Assembly: GCA_004554555.1 (NCBI GenBank)
Contig: SFLN01000057.1
Coordinates: 1 to 12,154, forward strand
Direction: 5' to 3'
DNA length: 12,154 nucleotides
Origin: [Eubacterium] saphenum
Lineage (GTDB): Bacteria; Bacillota; Clostridia; Oscillospirales; Ruminococcaceae
A program made the translations under genes and the position numbers. The notes under the pieces were generated by a model. The model saw only the letters and a program-made list of their open reading frames with translations. It was not told where the DNA came from and made no database searches. Below, piece after piece: positions 8,003-12,154 of the stretch (position 1 is its first letter; every line of letters starts with the position of its first letter).

Positions 8003-8430
8003 CCCCGCTCAGCTTGAAAGCTATACAGCAAAGCAGTCGGCAATCACCGCGGTTTATCCCGACACGGTTCTTGTGATGAAGTGCAAGTCGGGTTACGCGG
8101 ATACCGCTGTCGATATCCTCAACGAAAATTATGCGCGCACAATCAGCTACATCAGGCAATATCCGTTCGGCGTGGCAAAGGTTGAGGGCGCGCGGCTGTA
8201 CAAAATCGGCGATATCGTGATGTTTATTCTCGCGGGAAACAGCGCCGATTCCGACGCGACCGCCGAGGACGAAGCAAAGCTTGCCGCTTCGGAATACGAG
8301 AAAATCGACAATGTGATAAAATCGATTTTCGGCACGCTCCCCAAGAACCTCGCCGTTATCAAAGAGCCCGAAATTCCAGACAACGGCGGTTTTGATAACT
8401 TTGAAGATATGCCGATAATCGGAGGATCAG
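7977..8430 (+). pseudogene. DUF4358-like protein, C-terminal fragment
   Basis: In the frame containing ATG 7989 the sequence reads NMADIDPAQLESYTAKQSA and later GARLYKIGDIVMFILAG. This resembles the C-terminal two thirds of DUF4358 proteins, small secreted or lipoprotein-like proteins of unknown role found in Clostridia. The signal peptide and N-terminal part are missing: to the left the DNA belongs to the sigma gene in a different frame. The reading frame has no stop where one would be expected, before the MBOAT gene, and stays open to 8777 through it, which suggests a small indel near the 3' end as well. DUF4358 genes are often found beside MBOAT acyltransferase genes, which matches the next fragment. 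The family call is from pattern memory and is moderate. Confidence 0.6.
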
Positions 8431-8784
8431 ATGGTATTTTCAAGCCTGTCGTTTCTGTTTGTGTTTTTGCCGGCGGTGCTGCTGGTGTATTTTGCGGTGC
8501 CGCGCCAAGGCAAAAACGCCGTGCTGTTCGCGTTCAGCCTGCTGTTTTACGCGTGGGGCGAGCCGATTTACGTTCTGCTGATGATTTTCTCGACAATTCT
8601 CGACTACACCTGCGGCAGACTTGTCGAAAAGCACCGCGGCACGCCAAAGCAAAAAATCGGGCTGCTGATTTCGGTGATTATGAACATCGGTCTGCTACTG
8701 CTCGTCAAGCGCCGCAAACGACAATCGCGCGATTACAATCGAGTGCGCTTCGGACACGAAAGAGCCGTTTGCCGTGAACGATAA
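8431..8784 (+). pseudogene. MBOAT (AlgI-like) O-acyltransferase, N-terminal fragment
   Basis: The ORF starts at ATG 8431 after the ribosome site GGAGG. It reads MVFSSLSFLFVFLPAVLLVY, then GKNAVLFAFSLLFYAWGEP and TILDYTCGRLVEKHRG, the hallmark N-terminus of membrane-bound O-acyltransferases that acetylate polysaccharides (AlgI/DltB type, usually 450-500 residues). Family-like sequence continues to about residue 89 (NIGLLL, near base 8698). The expected next membrane-surface segment is replaced by a basic, non-family tail of about 27 residues that is the amidase fragment read in the wrong frame. The catalytic His region is entirely missing, so the product cannot be an active transferase. Confidence 0.75.
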
Positions 8785-9115
8785 AGTTTACGCCGCGCTG
8801 ATTGATTTGCTTGTGGATATCTGCAAGCGAAACGGTATTCCGAAGCTGCTTTGGCGCGCGGACAAGTCGCTCATCGGTCAAACGGACAAGCAAAATATGA
8901 CCGTCCACCGCTGGTTTCACTCTGGCAAGAGTTGCCCGGGAACGTACTTATACGAGCGCATGGGACAGATTGCCGATGATGTCAACAAGCGGCTTTGCGG
9001 TAAACTTTACCGCGTGCAAATCGGCGCGTTTTCCTCTAAAACAAATGCCGAGAATTATCTCGAAAAAGCGAAAAAAGCCGGCTTTGACGGGTTTATAGTC
9101 GAGGTCGAGAAATAA
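8699..9115 (+). pseudogene. N-acetylmuramoyl-L-alanine amidase (amidase_2) with SPOR domain, C-terminal fragment
   Basis: A GTG at 8774 could open a 113-residue ORF, but the same frame is family-like from about 8699 (SSSAANDNRAITIECASD), so the gene is a 5'-truncated remnant joined to the MBOAT fragment. It carries the C-terminal half of an amidase_2 domain, the peptidoglycan amidase fold of phage and sporulation lysins. MTVHRWFHSGKSCPG (8897-8941) keeps the second zinc His and the zinc Cys; the first zinc His lay in the lost N-terminus. From about 9007 to the stop there is a short SPOR-type peptidoglycan-binding repeat (LYRVQIGAFSSKTNAENYL). Without the first half of the domain it should be inactive. 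Confidence 0.78.
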
Positions 9116-9120
9116 CAAAA

Positions 9121-9150
9121 AACAGGCGTTCCCCGATAAGAACGCCTGTT
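9121..9150. terminator. Bidirectional intrinsic terminator
   Basis: AACAGGCGTTC (9121-9131) and GAACGCCTGTT (9140-9150) form a perfect 11-bp stem with an 8-base loop. On the minus strand the stem is followed by a strong run of T (complement of the A run at 9115-9120), terminating the metY-cysK-Rrf2 operon just after the regulator stop. On the plus strand a weaker AATTTTA follows and would terminate the amidase remnant. Confidence 0.9.
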
Positions 9151-9154
9151 AATT

Positions 9155-9559
9155 TTATGCTTTTTTCATAAGGTCGGCTAAGGTTATCCCGTTGAAAAAA
9201 TCCTTTGTAAGCTCGCTGTACTTTTTCCACATCGGGAGAGTTCGGCATTCCTCGGAGCGCTCGCACTTTTCGTCCTTGCACTCAAGGCAGGAAACCGGCG
9301 CCAGACCGCCCTCGGTGAGCGACAGAATTTCCCCGACAACGTACTCCTCGGGTGCGCGGTTCAGCCGATAACCGCCGCCTTTTCCGCTCATTCCGTCAAC
9401 GATTTTGTTCTTGATGAGCACCGGCATAATCTGTTCGAGATATTTCTGCGAAAGTCCCTGCCGCGCCGCGATTTCCTTCATCGGCGTGTAATTTCCGCTC
9501 GGGTGCTCGGCAAGGTCGATGAGAACCCTCAAAGCATAACGCCCTCGTGTCGTTATCAT
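9155..9559 (-). CDS. Rrf2-family (IscR/CymR-like) transcriptional regulator
   Basis: This 134-residue protein is a winged-helix repressor of the Rrf2 family, which senses Fe-S clusters or sulfur/cysteine status. It starts MITTRGRYALRVLIDLA, has a helix-turn-helix at about 26-48 (PMKEIAARQGLSQKYLEQI) and a wing GKGGGYRL (59-66). Cys91, Cys94, Cys99 and Cys105 lie in the loop that binds a [2Fe-2S] cluster in IscR. E. coli IscR uses three Cys and a His; the His position is not a His here and there is an extra Cys, a pattern I associate with clostridial members. CymR of Bacillus lacks these Cys, so an Fe-S form is more likely. It is the last gene of the operon, 24 bases after cysK, and probably controls the promoter at 12019-12047. 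The target is inferred. Confidence 0.88.
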   Translation of the reverse strand: MITTRGRYALRVLIDLAEHPSGNYTPMKEIAARQGLSQKYLEQIMPVLIKNKIVDGMSGKGGGYRLNRAPEEYVVGEILSLTEGGLAPVSCLECKDEKCERSEECRTLPMWKKYSELTKDFFNGITLADLMKKA

Positions 9560-9583
9560 AAGCCTCTCCCTTTTCGGCGCCGT

Positions 9584-10516
9584 TTAGTCGGCAAACAGCG
9601 GTGTTGACAGGTATCTGTCGCCCGTGTCGGGGAGCAGAACAACAATGTTCTTGCCCGCGTTTTCGGGACGTTTTGCAAGCTCTAATGCCGCGTGAACAGC
9701 CGCTCCCGAGGAAATTCCCACAAGAACGCCCTCTTTTCTGCCGATAAGTTTACCCGTTTCAAAAGCGTCGTCATTTTCAACGGTTATGATTTCATCGTAA
9801 ACCTTGGTGTTCAGAATTTCGGGAACAAAGCCCGCGCCGATACCCTGAATTTTATGCGCTCCCGCAACGCCTTCCGAGAGAACGGGAGAGCTCTTCGGCT
9901 CAACCGCGACAACCTTGACGTTCGGATTTTTCGACTTCAGATACTCGCCGATACCGGTAATCGTGCCGCCCGTGCCGACGCCCGCGACAAAAATGTCAAC
10001 CGCGCCGTCAGTGTCCTCCCAAATCTCGGGACCGGTGGTTTTGCGGTGCGCCTCGGGGTTCGCGGGATTGGTGAACTGCGACGGGATAAAGCCGCCGGGG
10101 ATTTCCTTGGCAAGCTCCTCAGCCTTGGCAATCGCGCCCTTCATTCCCTTTGCACCCTCGGTGAGGACAAGCTCCGCGCCGTACGCTTTCATCAGCTGTC
10201 TGCGCTCAACGGACATCGTTTCGGGCATTACTATGATAATGCGATAACCGCGCGCTGCCGCCACGGACGCAAGACCGATACCTGTGTTGCCGCTTGTCGG
10301 CTCGATGATAACGGAGTCCTTCGTAAGCAAGCCCTTTGCCTCCGCGTCGTCAATCATCGCCTTTGCAATTCTGTCCTTGACAGAGCCTGCGGGGTTGAAA
10401 TATTCAAGCTTTGCGATAAGCTTTGCGTTAAGTCCAAGCTCCTTTTCAATGTGAGCAAGCTCAAGAAGCGGGGTTTTGCCAATAAGTTCATCTGCGGATT
10501 TGTAAATGTTAGACAT
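9584..10516 (-). CDS. cysK: Cysteine synthase A (O-acetylserine sulfhydrylase)
   Basis: This 310-residue cytoplasmic PLP enzyme makes cysteine from O-acetylserine and sulfide. The features are complete: the PLP lysine Lys47 in NPAGSVKDR, the substrate loop TSGNTG (74-79), the phosphate-binding loop GTGGTITG (181-188), GISSGAA (268-274) and the C-terminal PDTGDRYLST (297-306). Length is normal for CysK. The start ATG has the ribosome site AAGGAG eight bases upstream. It lies 23 bases after metY and 24 before the Rrf2 gene, so the three are one transcription unit. CysM is a less likely alternative because the C-terminal signature and length are CysK-like. Confidence 0.95.
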   Translation of the reverse strand: MSNIYKSADELIGKTPLLELAHIEKELGLNAKLIAKLEYFNPAGSVKDRIAKAMIDDAEAKGLLTKDSVIIEPTSGNTGIGLASVAAARGYRIIIVMPETMSVERRQLMKAYGAELVLTEGAKGMKGAIAKAEELAKEIPGGFIPSQFTNPANPEAHRKTTGPEIWEDTDGAVDIFVAGVGTGGTITGIGEYLKSKNPNVKVVAVEPKSSPVLSEGVAGAHKIQGIGAGFVPEILNTKVYDEIITVENDDAFETGKLIGRKEGVLVGISSGAAVHAALELAKRPENAGKNIVVLLPDTGDRYLSTPLFAD

Positions 10517-10539
10517 AATAATCTCTCCTTTAATTTCAA

Positions 10540-11841
10540 TTACTGAACAGCTTTAAATGCGGCGTCAAGCGCGGCAATAAGGTCGTTTATGTTCTCAATG
10601 CCTATCGAAAGGCGAATGGTGTTGGGCTTGATACCCTGCTCGGCGAGTTCTTCCTCGGTGAGCTGGGAGTGGGTTGTGCTCGCGGGGTGAATTACCAGCG
10701 ATTTCACGTCGGCAACGTTCGCAAGCAGCGAGAAAATGCCGAGATTATCGATGAATTTCTGCGCGGTTTTGTCGTCGCCCTTAATTTCAAAGGTGAAAAT
10801 CGAACCGCCGCCGTTCGGGAAGTACTTCTTGTAAAGCTTGTGGCTCGGCTCGGTTTCAAGCGACGGGTGGTGAACCGCCTCAACCTGCGGGTGATTGTTG
10901 AGATACTGCACGATTTTCAGCGCGTTTTCAACATGACGTTCAACACGCAGCGACAACGTTTCCAGTCCCTGTAAGAATATAAACGCGTGGAACGGCGAAA
11001 GCGTTGCGCCGGTGTCGCGAAGAAGAATTGCGCGAATGTAGGTAACGAAAGCAGCTTTTCCCGCGGCTTGCGCAAACGAAACGCCGTGATAGCTGGGGTT
11101 CGGCTCGGAAATCCACGGATACTTGCCCGAAGCCGCCCAGTCGAAGCCGCCGTCTACGATAACGCCGCCGATTGCCGTTCCGTGACCGCCGATGAACTTG
11201 GTTGCCGAGTGAACGACGATATCCGCGCCGTATTTCAGCGGGTTTACGAGATAAGGCGTTGCAAACGTCGAGTCAACAACAAGCGGAATTCCGTGCTTGT
11301 GAGCAACCTTTGCCACTTCCTCGATATCGATGATGTTGGAGTTCGGGTTGCCGAGAGTTTCGATGAAAATTGCCTTGGTGTTGGGCTGAATTGCGTTCTC
11401 AAAAGCGTTTTCCTCATCGGGGTCAACAAACGTCGCCGTAATTCCCGAGGAAAGCGGGAGAGTGTGCGCGAGAAGATTGTATGTACCGCCGTAGATTGTC
11501 TTTGAAGCCACGATATGCTCGCCGCTTCTCGCAAGAGCCGAGATTGTGTAGTTTATCGCGGCAGCGCCCGAAGCGGTTGCCAGAGCGGCTGTACCGCCCT
11601 CGAGAGCGGCAATTCTGCGCTCGAAAATATCCTGCGTGGGGTTTGTGAGTCTGCCGTAAATATTGCCCGCGTCACGCAGTCCAAAGCGGTCTGCGGCGTG
11701 CTGAGAGTTGTGGAAAACGTAAGAGGTGCTCGCGTAAATCGGCACGGCACGCGCGTCGGTAACGGGGTCGGCGGTTTCCTGACCTATGTGGAGCTGTTTG
11801 GTTTCAAAGCTCCAGTTTTCGGGGTTTTTAATATCGGACAT
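10540..11841 (-). CDS. metY: O-acetylhomoserine sulfhydrylase (aminocarboxypropyltransferase)
   Basis: This 433-residue PLP enzyme of the Cys/Met metabolism class makes homocysteine directly from O-acetylhomoserine and sulfide, the trans-sulfuration-free route to methionine; many members also accept O-acetylserine. Evidence includes the start SFETKQLHIGQE, IYGRLTNPT (61-69, with the PLP-phosphate Tyr62), VVDSTFATP (188-196, Asp190) and the PLP lysine Lys215 in HSATKFIGGHGTAIGG. The length, about 430, separates MetY from the shorter MetB/MetZ/MetC enzymes. The Shine-Dalgarno AGGAGG lies eight bases before the ATG and can pair with the leader ORF upstream. First structural gene of the operon with cysK and the Rrf2 regulator, so both sulfide-fixing enzymes are made together. 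Confidence 0.93.
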   Translation of the reverse strand: MSDIKNPENWSFETKQLHIGQETADPVTDARAVPIYASTSYVFHNSQHAADRFGLRDAGNIYGRLTNPTQDIFERRIAALEGGTAALATASGAAAINYTISALARSGEHIVASKTIYGGTYNLLAHTLPLSSGITATFVDPDEENAFENAIQPNTKAIFIETLGNPNSNIIDIEEVAKVAHKHGIPLVVDSTFATPYLVNPLKYGADIVVHSATKFIGGHGTAIGGVIVDGGFDWAASGKYPWISEPNPSYHGVSFAQAAGKAAFVTYIRAILLRDTGATLSPFHAFIFLQGLETLSLRVERHVENALKIVQYLNNHPQVEAVHHPSLETEPSHKLYKKYFPNGGGSIFTFEIKGDDKTAQKFIDNLGIFSLLANVADVKSLVIHPASTTHSQLTEEELAEQGIKPNTIRLSIGIENINDLIAALDAAFKAVQ

Positions 11842-11844
11842 TGT

Positions 11845-11925
11845 GATTTCCTCCTGTAATTTTGTTTTTTATTAACTTCATTTTTTCGCCGTCAACACAT
11901 TCGGCTATGGGAAAAAGAGGAAATC
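11845..11925 (-). promoter_or_regulatory. Inverted repeat pairing the metY Shine-Dalgarno with the leader ORF
   Basis: In the minus-strand transcript GAUUUCCUCUU (11925-11915, leader codons 15-19) can pair with AGGAGGAAAUC (11855-11845), which is the metY ribosome site. Nine consecutive Watson-Crick pairs are followed by one G-U and one A-U pair. If formed, the helix would hide the metY start region. A ribosome on the leader ORF would disrupt it. The repeat is visible directly; the regulatory role is inferred. Confidence 0.5.
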
Positions 11926-11969
11926 CTCATACATCGTTCGTTAAATCGGGTAATTCGCAGGCTTGTCAT
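11892..11969 (-). CDS. 25-residue cysteine-containing leader peptide of the metY operon
   Basis: A 25-codon ORF lies between the promoter and metY. It has a very strong ribosome site, AAGGAGG (11982-11976), six bases before its ATG (11969-11967), and ends in TGA (11894-11892), 50 bases before the metY ATG. It begins MTSLRITRFNERCMRI and ends in SRMC, with Cys at positions 13 and 25, four Arg before position 16 and a Ser-rich middle. It has no signal peptide or known domain. Position, strong initiation and Cys codons point to a translated attenuator sensing cysteine or charged tRNA-Cys, analogous in concept to cysteine leader peptides described in actinobacteria. A free small-protein function is the alternative. 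Conservation cannot be tested here. Confidence 0.6.
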   Translation of the reverse strand: MTSLRITRFNERCMRISSFSHSRMC

Positions 11970-11998
11970 AAGCAACCTCCTTCGTTGAATTTTCCCAT
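11907..11998 (-). promoter_or_regulatory. Second leader inverted repeat enclosing the leader ribosome site
   Basis: In the transcript AUGGGAAAA (11998-11990, just before the leader ribosome site) is perfectly complementary over nine bases to UUUUCCCAU (11915-11907, leader codons 19-21). The order of arms along the RNA is interleaved with the metY Shine-Dalgarno helix and the two share base 11915, so the two helices form either alternatives or a pseudoknot. Seen directly; the switching role is inferred. Confidence 0.45.
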
Positions 11999-12004
11999 CT
12001 GTTT

Positions 12005-12052
12005 AGTAGGTTAATATGATTATATCACTATTTACCTACTTTGTCAATAGGT
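12005..12052. promoter_or_regulatory. Probable Rrf2-type operator boxes over the metY promoter
   Basis: Three related boxes lie in the promoter: AGTAGGT (12005-12011), ACCTACT (12034-12040) and AATAGGT (12046-12052). The last two make an imperfect dyad centred on the -35 element (ACCTA, nine bases, TAGGT). The first two make a wider dyad, AGTAGGTTAA against TTTACCTACT, centred on the -10. A bound protein would block RNA polymerase. The Rrf2 regulator at the end of the same operon is the likely binder, giving autoregulation; this is inference. Confidence 0.6.
12019..12047 (-). promoter_or_regulatory. Sigma-A-type promoter of the metY-cysK-Rrf2 operon
   Basis: Minus strand TTGACA (12047-12042), a 17-base spacer and TATAAT (12024-12019) give perfect consensus hexamers and spacing. 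Runs of A and T at about 12060-12080, just upstream, could act as an UP element. The transcript should start near 12012, giving a leader of about 170 bases before metY. Confidence 0.92.
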
Positions 12053-12112
12053 ATTTGGAAATTTTTTTAAAAAATTTTTTGTTTGTCGAAAGAATGCGGA
12101 TTTATAAGCACA

Positions 12113-12147
12113 AAAATCGCCCCAAGCTCAAACTCGGGGCGAAATCT
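12113..12147 (-). terminator. Intrinsic terminator of a gene beyond the right edge
   Basis: TCGCCCC (12117-12123) and GGGGCGA (12136-12142) form a GC-rich stem that extends inward by four more pairs, including one G-U, leaving a six-base loop. On the minus strand a run of five T follows (complement of AAAAA, 12112-12116), so it ends a leftward transcript that enters from outside the window. It insulates the metY promoter. Confidence 0.75.
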
Positions 12148-12154
12148 TTAGATT

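Noticed and set aside
7970..8710. Short similarity between the two fragment junctions (GCT-CT-CTCG)
   Set aside because: The match is short and interrupted, too weak to claim repeat-mediated or site-specific recombination.
8774..9115. An intact small amidase/SPOR gene starting at GTG 8774
   Set aside because: The family-like sequence continues upstream in the same frame to about 8699, where it meets the MBOAT fragment, so the gene is 5'-truncated rather than small.
9692..11505. Long plus-strand open frames (284 and 172 residues) opposite cysK and metY
   Set aside because: They lie antisense to two unmistakable enzymes and have the typical shadow composition.
11912..11928. Intrinsic terminator inside the leader (GAGG, 4-base loop, CCTC, then TTTTT)
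   Set aside because: A 4-bp stem is too weak to call a terminator; the same bases make a much longer helix with the metY Shine-Dalgarno. Transcription attenuation remains a minor possibility.
11842..12012. SAM riboswitch (S-box) or T-box in the metY leader
   Set aside because: The leader is short, mostly occupied by the small ORF, has no T-box sequence, no multi-helix core resembling an S-box and no strong terminator stem.
12061..12081. A/T-tract palindrome as a terminator
   Set aside because: The stem would be only A-T pairs; position just upstream of the -35 fits an UP element better.

Overview
The window looks like chromosomal DNA from a Gram-positive anaerobe of the class Clostridia, probably an Oscillospirales/Ruminococcus-type gut or rumen bacterium. 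This is inferred from the gene families: NHLP-type peptide export, a DUF4358-MBOAT pair, and a metY-cysK-Rrf2 operon with a strong Gram-positive-type promoter. GC-balanced coding DNA alternates with AT-rich intergenic DNA. There are no tRNA or rRNA genes, CRISPR arrays or insertion sequences.

Region 1 (1-7525, minus strand) is one operon reading leftward from a strong promoter at 7496-7525. Its order is: a membrane-bound SpoIIE/PP2C phosphatase with a LytS-like 5TM region and an extracytoplasmic sensor (4990-7437); a short HlyD-like NHLP secretion adaptor (4512-4997, overlapping the phosphatase by 8 bases); a C39-peptidase ABC exporter (2315-4456, possibly from 4501); and a second NHLP ABC permease/ATPase (89-2302). 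A strong ribosome binding site at 6-12 shows that a further gene begins just past the left edge. No precursor peptide is visible. The exporter gene has an in-frame TAA at the third codon of its best-looking start.

Region 2 (7603-9115, plus strand) is a gene graveyard. It holds the 5' part of an ECF sigma factor, the 3' part of a DUF4358 gene, the 5' part of an MBOAT acyltransferase, and the 3' part of an amidase with a SPOR domain. Two junctions, near 7977 and 8700, would explain all four fragments as two deletions, or as an assembly chimera. The promoter of this region and the promoter of the export operon diverge and share a 17-base element (16/17 identical).

Region 3 (9121-12047, minus strand) is a sulfur-assimilation operon: promoter, 25-residue leader ORF, metY, cysK, Rrf2 regulator, then a bidirectional hairpin terminator. 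MetY and CysK both fix sulfide, into homocysteine and cysteine, and the Rrf2 protein is the probable regulator of its own operon. The promoter carries repeated ACCTA/TAGGT boxes.

The most interesting structure is the metY leader. It has a well-initiated 25-codon ORF with Cys codons at positions 13 and 25. It also has two interlocked 9-bp inverted repeats, one of which pairs part of the leader ORF with the metY Shine-Dalgarno. This suggests a cysteine-sensing translational attenuator. A terminator belonging to an upstream gene lies at the right edge.
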